A stretch of 52,009 nucleotides of DNA from an uncultured Lachnospiraceae bacterium (GTDB taxonomy: Bacteria; Bacillota; Clostridia; Lachnospirales; Lachnospiraceae): contig CAJTVK010000009.1 in NCBI GenBank assembly GCA_910579645.1, positions 1 through 52,009 on the forward strand, written 5' to 3'. The position numbers and the translations under genes are program-made. The notes under the pieces were generated by a model. The model saw only the letters and a program-made list of their open reading frames with translations. It did no database searches and had not been told where the DNA came from. Of the stretch, positions 24,611 through 34,118 are shown piece by piece (position 1 is the first letter of the stretch; each line of letters opens with the position of its first letter).

Positions 24611-27600
24611 TAAATTTTGCCGTCAAAAAATCCCAGCGTTTCCAGTGCTTTTAAGGCATTGCGCAGATAATCCTTATCGGGCATGGGCCATTTGAAGCCC
24701 AGCCTGTACAGTATTTTGGTGGTAAAGCTGTTATCTCCGTCAATATAGACACCTCCTGCCTCATTTTCACCCGGCAGGTAGGCAATCAGCCCGGATATCA
24801 GTTCATTTTTGTTCTCGTCCTCCAATGCCTTTTGCAGGCTTTTGCCAAACTCCTCATCGCTCACCGTTTCTATGGCAATTCCAAGGCTGTTCATCTGCTC
24901 CACTACATCCGCCATCTGAATCACATAGCTGCTGTAAGCGTGGAACACGGTGAAATCCCCTTTCGCCCCGGCAAGCTTCACAATCGCCTCTGCCGTGGAA
25001 TCAATGGGAGAAAACTCCGCAGGCGTATCTAAAAGGGACACCGGGAACTTTCCAAGAGCCACATATCCCCGCAGGGTGCGCATAAAACCATTGGTAACGG
25101 AATTAATCTGAAACTCCCCGTCACTGACACGGCTCATGAGATTTCCCACCCTTATGACCCGTCCCTTCATGCCCTTTGCGGCGGCTTCTAAAACCGCCTT
25201 TTCCGCACGGAATTTGGTATCGATATACTTATTGCCGATGCTCTGCCCGAAGTCCAGTTCATTTTCATGGATTTTCTTTTCCTCCGGGAACTTCTGTCCC
25301 ACATTTTCCCCGGCAACGCTTACGGTGGAAATCTGAATCAGTTCCCTCCCTGTTTCCCTGCACAGGCGTATCAAGTTAAGGACTCCCAGATAATTCACTC
25401 TCTCCAAGGTATCATCTGCGGAAAAATGTTTTACACAGGCCGCACAGTTTATCACTTGGGTAAAATCATGCTGCTTCAATTCATCTACCTTGTCTGCATC
25501 CGTAATATCCCCCTCGAGGACAATGATCCGGTTTCCGAAAAGTTCCTCGTAAGGATTGCTGAAATAGTACACCAGCATACTTTTCAGCCTCTTTTCCGGA
25601 GAAGGGGCGTTCCCCTGACGCAGCAGACAATATATGGTATTATCACAGGTTTCAATCATTGTTTTTAAGATATGGGCTCCAAGGAAACCGGTTGCTCCCG
25701 TAAGAAGCACGTTCCCCATAACAGACGGCTGTATCCCGTCCACATACTCTGCCCTGTTCTTTTCCAGAATCCCTGCAATGGAATCTGTCTCCAAAGCCTG
25801 ACTCGGATTCTTCCTTCCGGCATTCTGATAAACCGTCCCTTGCCGTGCATCCTTCCCTGTCCCCCGGCCGCAGGCTTCCTGCCCGGCTGAAGCATCCTTA
25901 TTGTCATGACCTTCCTGCCTCTTTTTCCCTAAAAGATACTGCTCTAACGCCAACGGGGTCTTATATTCAAACAAATCCGCGTAAGATACTCCTATCCCTG
26001 CGCCCATGCACTTCATCGCCACCTTGGATGCGGAAAGGGAAGTGCCACCGTTCTCAAAGAAATCATCCTTGATACCGATTTTCTCTGCCCCAAGAGCCAT
26101 GGCAAAAATCTCGCACAGCCTGCGCTGTAATTCGGTGCAGGGTTCCACATAATTTTTCTTCTCCAATGTATAGTCCGGCTCCGGCAGGGCCCGTTTATCT
26201 ACCTTACCGTTATTGGTGAGAGGCAGTTCCGGAAGCTGCATCAGTACCCCCGGAACCATATAAGGGGTCAGATACTTCTGCATAAAGCCGGTCAGATTCT
26301 GATGTTCCACCTGCCGCTCCGCCACAAAGTAGCCGCACAGGAACTGATTGCCATCCTTTTCCTTTACAAGCACAACGCTGGATTTTACTGTAGGGTACTG
26401 GTTCATTACGTTCTCAATTTCATCCAATTCCACCCGCAATCCACGGAGTTTTACCTGATTGTCCATGCGTCCCATAAACTCCACCCTGCCCTGATGGTTC
26501 CATCTTGCAAGGTCGCCGCTCCGGTACGCCTTCCTTCCCTCAAAGGCAATAAACTTATCCGCCGTCATCTCCGGTTTTCCCACATAGCCCCTGCCCACAC
26601 CGTTTCCAATGATGAGCAGTTCGCCCGGTGCTCCTACGGGAAGCAGGTTCCGGTATTTGTCAATCATTACCATTTTAATGTTTCCCATGGGCTTTCCGAT
26701 GGTGATCTTCTCCCCTGTCACCGGCTCGAAAGCACAGCCGATGGTGGTTTCCGTGGGTCCGTATCCGTTAAATACAAGGGGCGATGAACCAAGAGCCATG
26801 ATTTTTCCGTAAAGAGCATCGGGGAACGCCTCCGCACCCACATTAAATACCTTTATCCGTGACAAGGCTTCCTTCATTTCCGGCATGTCGATAATATTGG
26901 TGAGGAAAGACGGCGTACAGGTCATCATATCCACCCCGTTTGCCAGAATCAGTTCCGACAGGGCAAGGGGATTATGGATTTCCTCCTCGTTTGCCATACA
27001 CACCGTAATGCCATGATAAAGGGGAATACATTCCTCCAGTATGGACACGTCAAAGGTGATAGCCGCAAAGGCTAAGGATACCGTGGCATTGTGCACATAG
27101 GCCTGTGCCTCCGTATTGAACGGATTATCGTCCACATAGTTCACAAGACTGCGGTGCTCAATCATAACGCCTTTGGGCTTTCCGGTGGAGCCGGAAGTGT
27201 AAATACAGTAACACAGATTGTCCGGGCGGATATCCGCCTTAGGATTTTCGGTATTTCCCCCTTCTGCCAGAAGTTCTTCCACACTTAAGGCTCTGGCGGA
27301 AAGTCTGTCTATCAGCTGGCTGCGCCGGCCGATCAATTCCTTTGGCATAATCACAAACGCCGCTCCGGAATCCTCCAGTATGTAGGAAATCCGCTCATCC
27401 GGATATTCCGGGTCAATGGGCACAAAAGCCCCTCCCGCTTTCATGATTCCCTGCCTTACCGCGTACACATCCACTGTCCTTGGCATCATCACGCCCACCA
27501 TCCGGTCAGCCGCCATCCCCATTTCCAGCAGCCGGTTAGCGATTTTGTTTGCATTTTCATTGAGTTCCCGGAAGGTCCGCATCTCCCCGTCTGCAATCAC

Positions 27601-30600
27601 TGCCGTCTTATCCGGGTACAGAGCCGCCTGCCGCTCAAAAAGGACATTGGCTGTTACCTGTTCCACCTCATAGTCTGTCTCATTGTATCCGTCCAGTTCC
27701 CGGCGGGCATCTTCACTGACCATGGAAACTTCCTTTAAATACTTCTTCTTCTGAAATTCCTTCACCACAACGGCCAGACTGTCTATCAGCCCTGCCATGG
27801 TGGTTTCCTCATACATGTCCCTGCGGTACTCCGCCTGATAGCAGATTTCCGTCCCATTCACCGCCACGTCCACAGACACAGGTGCTTTCGCCGTATCCGG
27901 ATACAGTTCCTCCATGAGTGCTTTCTCCCCGGCAATCTCCCCAAACCGGAAATTATCCCCCTGAAAGGCAAAAAGAATATCCGCCTTAATGCCGTATGAC
28001 CTGCTGATTTCCGCAAAGGAATAAATATCCGCATTCATGCTGTTTAAAAGCTGTTCCCCGGTTTCCCTCAGATACCCTTCAATCTCCCGCTCCCCGTCAA
28101 TGTTGCAATATACGGGGAGGGTTTTTACCAGCATACTGACAGACGAAGCGAACCGGGAATCATTTCTTCCATTGTAAATGGTGGTAAAGACAGCCTCGTC
28201 TTTATATACATAACGCCCTGTCACAAAACCAAAGGCCGCGGTGAACAGCGTGTTCATGGTAATCTGCTTTTCTGCGCAGAAAGCCCGGAGGGCATCCATA
28301 TCCACCTTGACATTCTTTCTGTACAATCCTGCTTCCGACTGCTTATCAAAAGTCCCCTTCTCCCTTTTCTCCGCTCTAGGGAGAAAATTCTCCGCCCTAG
28401 GGAGAAAATTATCCCTCACAGGGAGAAAATCCGTGTCGCATCCGGAAAATACAGCGTCATAGTATTCCTTGGCGCGCCTATATTCCTCTCCCTGTAAAGC
28501 TTTCTGCTCCACAAGAGCCGCCTCAAAGCCGGAAAATTCTTCCGCCCTGAGAGCCTCGCCGCCGTATGCCGCGTTCATATCCCGGATAAAAATACCGCAG
28601 GAAGTGCCGTCGCTGATAATATGGTGAAATTCCAGGAACAGATACTTCCCTTCCTCCGTTCCATACAACTCTATGCAGAACAGCCTGCCCTCCAGAAGCC
28701 GGTAAGGCCGCACCAGTTCTTCCCTTAAAAGACGGTCTTTGATTTCCACGGCAAAGGGCACATTGTCATTCCTCTTCTGCCAGATATCGCCCTTTTCATC
28801 CATAAAGAGGGTTGTTTTTATGTAGGGATGGGCGGCAACCGTCTCCTCTATTGCTTTTTTCAGCCTGGGCAGTTCCACCTTTTCGTCCAGCCGGAATAAA
28901 AACGGAATGTTGTAAATAGTGCTTCCCGGATTGGCAGCGCACTCCACAAAGATACCGTTCTGGGTCTGGGTCAGCGGATATGCGTCCTGCCTTTCAAAAA
29001 TTTCCTTCTCTCCCCGTTCCAAAAGAAGCTTCTCCAGCTTTTCCACCGTATTATGCTCTTTCAAATCCTTATTCCGCACCACCGCGCCTTCAAACGTATT
29101 GGAGAGCAGGGCGTTCAGCCGCACCGCGCCGATGGAAGTCAGCCCGACCCGGTAAATGTCCGTGGATGCACCGAACTCCCTGTGCCCGATTACTTCCGCC
29201 ACGCAGTCAAAAATCTTCCTCTGCATTTCCCCTACAGGCTCTGTCATCTCTTCCTTCTTCCTCTCCGGCTTGGGAAGGGCTCTTCTGTCCACCTTCTGGT
29301 TCTGGTTTAAGGGAATCTTATCAATCTGCATGGTAACGGCAGGCACCATATAAGAAGGCTTGCTCTCTTCAATAAAGGCGTTCAGTGCTTCCACATCTAC
29401 CTGTCCGCCTGCCACCACATAGGCTGCAATATACTTTCCCCCTCCGGGTTCGTCAAAAGCAGCCACTGTTGCATCCTGTATCCCCGGGAATTTCCGTATC
29501 ACTTCCTCCACCTCGGTAAGTTCGATACGGAAGCCCCTGATTTTTACCTGTCCGTCCCGGCGTCCGATAAACTGTATGTTCCCGTCCGGCAAGAAACGGA
29601 CTATGTCCCCTGTGTGATAGGCCCTGCAATATCCTTCTTTACCGGAGAAAGGATTTTCGGAATAGGCTTCCGCCGTCTTTTCCGGGCGGTTCAGATAGCC
29701 TCTGGACACCTGCCAGCCTGTAATCCAAAGTTCTCCCGGCACCCCTGCCGGAACCCTTCTTCCGCAGCTGTCCACCACATAAAGCTTCATATTTGAAAGT
29801 GCTTTCCCAATGGGCACATCCTCTTCATAACGCCCCATAGGGTAGGCTGTGGTAAAAATCGTACACTCCGTAGGGCCGTAAACATTGTAGTACTTTGTAG
29901 TTCCCTTAGGCGCAAAAGGGGTCAGCGCCTCCCCGCCCATGGACAGATGCTGTAAGCCTTGGCACTGCACACTGGTAGCAAAGGCACGCCCAATCTGGGT
30001 AGTCATAAAAGCGTGGGTCACGCCCTGCTCTTTTATATACTGGTTCAGTTCGTTTAAATCCAGACGGATAGACTGGTCGATAATACACACCGAAGCCCCG
30101 GCGGTAAGAGCCGGATAAATATCCATCATATGGGCATCGAAGCCATAGCTGGCATAAGCCGCCACCCTGCTCTCCGGCCGTAAGTCATAATATTCCCTAT
30201 ACCACTGACAGAAGGCCATCAGATTGATATGCTCCAGCATGCACCCTTTGGGCACGCCGGTGGAGCCGGAGGTATACAGCAGGATAAATAAGTCCTCCGG
30301 TCCGGGCGGGCAGGGAATCACCGGCCTGTCAGAGCCTTCCCTGCCGGAAGGTTCCGGTTCTGCCCATTCCGCCTTTGGCAGTCCCGGAATGTCTTTTGTC
30401 AAAAGGACTTTCCCCTGATATCCGTCAGCCAGATATACAAGCGCTTCGTCCGCAATGAGAAGTTGGGCATCCGCATCCTCCATCATAAAAGCCAGCCGCT
30501 CCTTAGGGTAGTCAGGGTCAAGAGGCTGGTATGCCGCCCCCGCTTTCAATATTCCCAGAGAGGCAAGCACCATATATTCACACCTTGGAATCAGCACGGA

Positions 30601-33600
30601 CACCGCTTGTTCGCTGCCAATGCCAAGCCCCGCAATATAAGCGGCAAGACGGTCCGTGTAATCATCCGTCTGGGCATAAGTATAGGTCTTATCCATGAAA
30701 ATAACAGCAGGGGCATCCGGCGTACGCGCCGCCTGTTCCCGGAACAGATCCACCACCGTCTTTTTCCTGTCAAAAGAAACCTCCGGCCCATGGAAGCTGT
30801 CCAGTAACTGGATATCCGGTTCCGAAACCAGCGGAATCTCATGCAGTCTCTGAACGGAAATCATTCCCCGCAATACCTGCACAAGCATCCCCGATAAGCC
30901 TTTTACGGTACTCTCTCTGTAGCAGTCCCTGCGGTATTCCAGAGAAACCTCATAGCCTCCCTGTCCCTTCATCACCATCACGGAAATATCCGCCTGCACC
31001 TGTCCGGTGGGCAGGGGACGGGCAGGGAATCTTTTTCCGTCCAACGTCAGGCCGTTCAGCATTTCTCCCTGATAGACGAACAGAATATCCGAGGCAATGC
31101 CGTATTCCCTTGCCAGTTCTTCAAAAGAAATCACATCATGCTCCATGGTTTCATAAAAGTTCTCTTGGAATTTCTGCAAATATTCCTCCACCGGCGAACT
31201 TTCTTCCCAGGACTGGTACAAAGGAAGGGTCCGCACAAACATACCCACAGATTCCGCCAGCCCCGTGCAGTGCCTTCCATTGTTGACCGTACAGAACAGA
31301 CTCCCGTTTCCCCCTGTATATTTTCCGAGAGCATAGGCAAAGGCCCCTAAAAACAGGGTATTTTCCGAAATTCCCCTCTGCCTTACAAACTGCTCCACTG
31401 CCGGCGCGGAAAGTTCTTCCCCGAGAGCCATACGCACCCGGCCGCTTCCGGCCCCTGCCGACTTCATCCTGAAATCTTTCAGCAGTTCCTCCCCTCTTTC
31501 CCCGTCTCCCAGTCTCCTCCTAAAATATTCCCGGGCTGCCTGATATTCCGGCGTATCCTTTACATGCTCTTCATAAACGGCCACATCCATCAGGGACATC
31601 TCCTCAGCCTTTGGCTTCTCCCCCTGATAAAGAAGGGATATTTCTTCCAGAAATACTTTTACCGAAGTACCGTCAAAAATCAGATGGTGTACGTCAAAGA
31701 AGAAATATATACGGCTTTTCCCACCGTTATCGGCAATCCGGTAAAGAGCCATACGATATAGGGGTTCTTTCCCAAATGCAAAAGAGCGGACAAAATCCTT
31801 CTGTGCCTCCTTCATGTCCCGGGCCGTACATTTCCTTACCTCTGCATCCAGAAATTCGGGACACAGTTCCATAAAGGGTATCCCTTCTTTCTGCACAATC
31901 TTTACGCCGAAAGCCGGATGCATGGACACCGCCTTTTTTACCGCTCTCCGGAAATCGGCAATATTCAAGTGTTCCGGCAGTTCGCAGCACATGGGGATAT
32001 TGTACATGGTTCCTTCCGGGTCATTGACACACTCTAAGTAAACCCCCATCTGGGAATCCGTAAGAGGCCATTCCTTCCGTTTTTGTGTATCTTCCCCGGT
32101 ACCTGCATTTTTTGTTTTATCCTGTGCCCCGGTATTTGTTTTCTTTTCCGTATCTTTTTCCTGCAAAAGCAACGCAATCTTCTCCGGAGTTCTGCCCTTA
32201 AGAGCCATCCCCGGGGTAAAGGATAAATCTGCCAAGCGTTCCGCCAGCTTCAGCACATTGATGGAATCCCCGCCTAATTGGAAAAAGTCGTCGCCAATCC
32301 CTGTCCTTCCGCAGTGCAGGATTTCCTCAAAGGCTTCACAGATACGCCGCTGCACATCATTCTCCGGCGCCCTGTAGGCCGCTTTGTATTCCGAGATTCC
32401 CGGCGGCAGCAATACCATCCTGTCCAGCTTCCCGTTTACATTCTTGGGCAGTTCCTCCATTCTTTTAAGAAAACGGGGGAGCATGTAATCCGGCAGGTTT
32501 TCCTTAAGGCAGGCCCGGATTTCCTCCGGCTCGGTCTCATCCCCTGCCACATAAAATCCGCACAGGTAATTCTGCCCGTTCCCATCCTCAAAGGCTTTCA
32601 CCACGGCGGTCCTCACTCCCGGCACTGCCCCCATGCGCATCTCAATCTCTCCGGTTTCCACACGCTGCCCGTTGATTTTTACCATCCAGTCCCGGCGGTT
32701 TACATAAAGATAGTTTCCGTCCGGCAGCTTTCTCCCTATGTCCCCCGTGCGCAGCAGAATCCTTCCGTCCTTCTGGGGCCGGAAAGCATGCCTGCTCTGT
32801 TCCTCCATGTTCAGATAACATTCCCCCAGGACACCGAGGATGCAGATTTCCCCCTCCTGGCCTTCCGGGACTTCTTTCCCCTGTTCATCCAGAAGGAACA
32901 TCTCGATTCCTTCCGCCGGCTTCCCGATAGGGGTATTCTCCATGGGTTCCTCTACTTTATAAGCCGATACCATCGCTGCTGACTCACTGGAACCGTAAAA
33001 ATTGTACAGCACATAACCGTCGCCGCCCATCATGGATACCCGCTCACTTCCGGTAGCCACCTTTTTCAGCGCATTCCCCGGGTTCTTAAAATAACGCAGC
33101 ATCTGGGGGCTGATAAAGCCGCAGGTAATCTCCTTTTCCCCATAATATGCTTCCAACAGCCGCACATCCTTCCGGATCTCCTCGGAAAGGATGTGGACAC
33201 ATCCGCCGCTGCCTAAAACGGCATAATATTCCAACACCTTGAGCACAAAGGATAAAGGCGCAGAGGCTGCCAGCCGTTCCTCCTTCCCAAGGCCAAGAAC
33301 CGCTATGTTCCGCAGTGCCCCTTCGTAAAGGCTTTCGTGGCTGTGGACAATCCCCTTAGGCCGCCCGGTGGAACCTGATGTATAAATGAGCATAGCCCTG
33401 TCCCTATCCGCCGCCGTAAATTCCCCGGCCGGCCCATACTCCCCTATATCCTCCATCCATCCCGCATCAATGGTGCACACTGCCCCGCAGTCCTTACGGA
33501 TATAGGCAATCCGCTCCGGCGGATATTCCGGAAGCAGGGGAACATAAGCCCCTCCTGCCATCATGATTCCGATTTCCGCCGCAATATACTCCATCCGCCT

Positions 33601-33783
33601 GTCCATGCAGACTAAAACCGCCTGCCCGGCCATATCTCCCATCTTTAAAAGCTTCGCCGCAACCCGGCCGCTGCAGGCGGCAAGTTCCCCATAGGTAGTG
33701 CTCCTTGTACCGCCTAAATCTACAATTGCCACATGGTCAGGCTGTTCATCCACAATCTTTTTAAACCCGTCCAGAAAATTCAT
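24610..33783 (-). CDS. NRPS, three modules: A-T-C-A-T-C-A-T-R
   Basis: About 3057 aa from ATG 33783 (AAAGGAG upstream). Order with key motifs: A1 (YTSGSTGRPKG ~132; A5 is YGSSES, not YGPTE), T1 (LGGDSI ~506), C1 (HHLIFDG ~700), A2 (YTSGSTGVPKG ~1174, YGPTECT), T2 (GLTSIGAV ~1551), C2 (HHIISDG ~1722), A3 (YTSGSTGKPKG ~2197, YGPTETT), T3 (NGGTSLSA ~2580), R (TGATGFLG ~2697; YIDTK ~2855). Hand-read codes: A1 V-L-L-F-V-T-F-A-M-K without the Asp that grips an alpha-amine, so perhaps a non-amino carboxylic acid starter; A2 D-A-M-F-S-G-V-I-F-K; A3 D-V-L-T-N-G-G-I-G-K. No epimerase or methyltransferase domains. The predicted product is an acyl-dipeptide aldehyde or alcohol. First gene of the operon. 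Confidence 0.96.
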   Translation of the reverse strand: MNFLDGFKKIVDEQPDHVAIVDLGGTRSTTYGELAACSGRVAAKLLKMGDMAGQAVLVCMDRRMEYIAAEIGIMMAGGAYVPLLPEYPPERIAYIRKDCGAVCTIDAGWMEDIGEYGPAGEFTAADRDRAMLIYTSGSTGRPKGIVHSHESLYEGALRNIAVLGLGKEERLAASAPLSFVLKVLEYYAVLGSGGCVHILSEEIRKDVRLLEAYYGEKEITCGFISPQMLRYFKNPGNALKKVATGSERVSMMGGDGYVLYNFYGSSESAAMVSAYKVEEPMENTPIGKPAEGIEMFLLDEQGKEVPEGQEGEICILGVLGECYLNMEEQSRHAFRPQKDGRILLRTGDIGRKLPDGNYLYVNRRDWMVKINGQRVETGEIEMRMGAVPGVRTAVVKAFEDGNGQNYLCGFYVAGDETEPEEIRACLKENLPDYMLPRFLKRMEELPKNVNGKLDRMVLLPPGISEYKAAYRAPENDVQRRICEAFEEILHCGRTGIGDDFFQLGGDSINVLKLAERLADLSFTPGMALKGRTPEKIALLLQEKDTEKKTNTGAQDKTKNAGTGEDTQKRKEWPLTDSQMGVYLECVNDPEGTMYNIPMCCELPEHLNIADFRRAVKKAVSMHPAFGVKIVQKEGIPFMELCPEFLDAEVRKCTARDMKEAQKDFVRSFAFGKEPLYRMALYRIADNGGKSRIYFFFDVHHLIFDGTSVKVFLEEISLLYQGEKPKAEEMSLMDVAVYEEHVKDTPEYQAAREYFRRRLGDGERGEELLKDFRMKSAGAGSGRVRMALGEELSAPAVEQFVRQRGISENTLFLGAFAYALGKYTGGNGSLFCTVNNGRHCTGLAESVGMFVRTLPLYQSWEESSPVEEYLQKFQENFYETMEHDVISFEELAREYGIASDILFVYQGEMLNGLTLDGKRFPARPLPTGQVQADISVMVMKGQGGYEVSLEYRRDCYRESTVKGLSGMLVQVLRGMISVQRLHEIPLVSEPDIQLLDSFHGPEVSFDRKKTVVDLFREQAARTPDAPAVIFMDKTYTYAQTDDYTDRLAAYIAGLGIGSEQAVSVLIPRCEYMVLASLGILKAGAAYQPLDPDYPKERLAFMMEDADAQLLIADEALVYLADGYQGKVLLTKDIPGLPKAEWAEPEPSGREGSDRPVIPCPPGPEDLFILLYTSGSTGVPKGCMLEHINLMAFCQWYREYYDLRPESRVAAYASYGFDAHMMDIYPALTAGASVCIIDQSIRLDLNELNQYIKEQGVTHAFMTTQIGRAFATSVQCQGLQHLSMGGEALTPFAPKGTTKYYNVYGPTECTIFTTAYPMGRYEEDVPIGKALSNMKLYVVDSCGRRVPAGVPGELWITGWQVSRGYLNRPEKTAEAYSENPFSGKEGYCRAYHTGDIVRFLPDGNIQFIGRRDGQVKIRGFRIELTEVEEVIRKFPGIQDATVAAFDEPGGGKYIAAYVVAGGQVDVEALNAFIEESKPSYMVPAVTMQIDKIPLNQNQKVDRRALPKPERKKEEMTEPVGEMQRKIFDCVAEVIGHREFGASTDIYRVGLTSIGAVRLNALLSNTFEGAVVRNKDLKEHNTVEKLEKLLLERGEKEIFERQDAYPLTQTQNGIFVECAANPGSTIYNIPFLFRLDEKVELPRLKKAIEETVAAHPYIKTTLFMDEKGDIWQKRNDNVPFAVEIKDRLLREELVRPYRLLEGRLFCIELYGTEEGKYLFLEFHHIISDGTSCGIFIRDMNAAYGGEALRAEEFSGFEAALVEQKALQGEEYRRAKEYYDAVFSGCDTDFLPVRDNFLPRAENFLPRAEKREKGTFDKQSEAGLYRKNVKVDMDALRAFCAEKQITMNTLFTAAFGFVTGRYVYKDEAVFTTIYNGRNDSRFASSVSMLVKTLPVYCNIDGEREIEGYLRETGEQLLNSMNADIYSFAEISRSYGIKADILFAFQGDNFRFGEIAGEKALMEELYPDTAKAPVSVDVAVNGTEICYQAEYRRDMYEETTMAGLIDSLAVVVKEFQKKKYLKEVSMVSEDARRELDGYNETDYEVEQVTANVLFERQAALYPDKTAVIADGEMRTFRELNENANKIANRLLEMGMAADRMVGVMMPRTVDVYAVRQGIMKAGGAFVPIDPEYPDERISYILEDSGAAFVIMPKELIGRRSQLIDRLSARALSVEELLAEGGNTENPKADIRPDNLCYCIYTSGSTGKPKGVMIEHRSLVNYVDDNPFNTEAQAYVHNATVSLAFAAITFDVSILEECIPLYHGITVCMANEEEIHNPLALSELILANGVDMMTCTPSFLTNIIDMPEMKEALSRIKVFNVGAEAFPDALYGKIMALGSSPLVFNGYGPTETTIGCAFEPVTGEKITIGKPMGNIKMVMIDKYRNLLPVGAPGELLIIGNGVGRGYVGKPEMTADKFIAFEGRKAYRSGDLARWNHQGRVEFMGRMDNQVKLRGLRVELDEIENVMNQYPTVKSSVVLVKEKDGNQFLCGYFVAERQVEHQNLTGFMQKYLTPYMVPGVLMQLPELPLTNNGKVDKRALPEPDYTLEKKNYVEPCTELQRRLCEIFAMALGAEKIGIKDDFFENGGTSLSASKVAMKCMGAGIGVSYADLFEYKTPLALEQYLLGKKRQEGHDNKDASAGQEACGRGTGKDARQGTVYQNAGRKNPSQALETDSIAGILEKNRAEYVDGIQPSVMGNVLLTGATGFLGAHILKTMIETCDNTIYCLLRQGNAPSPEKRLKSMLVYYFSNPYEELFGNRIIVLEGDITDADKVDELKQHDFTQVINCAACVKHFSADDTLERVNYLGVLNLIRLCRETGRELIQISTVSVAGENVGQKFPEEKKIHENELDFGQSIGNKYIDTKFRAEKAVLEAAAKGMKGRVIRVGNLMSRVSDGEFQINSVTNGFMRTLRGYVALGKFPVSLLDTPAEFSPIDSTAEAIVKLAGAKGDFTVFHAYSSYVIQMADVVEQMNSLGIAIETVSDEEFGKSLQKALEDENKNELISGLIAYLPGENEAGGVYIDGDNSFTTKILYRLGFKWPMPDKDYLRNALKALETLGFFDGKI
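28374..28437 (-). repeat. Three 21-bp tandem repeats inside C2 of the large NRPS
   Basis: In-frame units of ~21 bp encode FLPVRDN, FLPRAEN and FLPRAEK in a row in the linker after the HHIISDG motif. Looks like a recent microsatellite-like expansion that keeps the frame. Confidence 0.8.
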
Positions 33784-33805
33784 ACCCGTCTCCTTTATTA
33801 TGTTC

Positions 33806-33838
33806 ATTATCTGATAAATCAGTTTACCAGATAATCTG
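33806..33838. promoter_or_regulatory. Candidate operator upstream of the large NRPS
   Basis: Nested palindromes in the leader of the NRPS operon: ATTATCTG (33806-33813) pairs with CAGATAAT (33828-33835), and CAGAT-A-ATCTG occupies 33828-33838. The CAGAT/ATCTG half-sites recur at 14622-14636 before the importer gene. The rest of 33839-34060 shows nothing else that I recognise. Confidence 0.4.
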
Positions 33839-34060
33839 CCTGTTTTTTCTGTTTGGGAATACTTCGCATTTTTTTCAGCATCATTTGCACTTTTTAAGTC
33901 TGCGGGAAGGCGGTCAAAGCAGCAAACAACGGATAGTTGCAGACAAACTATAAATGTGCTAAACTGAACCCAACAACGAATCGGGATTTTCAGATGAAAT
34001 ATTTAAACTTTCCTTATTTTTCAAGGCTTTTAGAACCTCATATAGTGAAATGATATCTGT

Positions 34061-34101
34061 TTTCCCTTGTATTTGCCCTTGTGGGCATTTTACAAGGGAA
34101 A
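34061..34101. repeat. Hairpin repeat A, next to the integrase (possible attachment region)
   Basis: Perfect 11-bp arms TTTCCCTTGTA (34061-34071) / TACAAGGGAAA (34091-34101) enclosing GCCC/GGGC. It lies 18 nt past the integrase stop. A closely similar sequence with the same 11-19-11 layout lies at 47847-47887, best aligned in inverted orientation. Could be an element end or an integrase-binding site. Confidence 0.5.
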
Positions 34102-34118
34102 GTTTTTGTGAAATGTAC

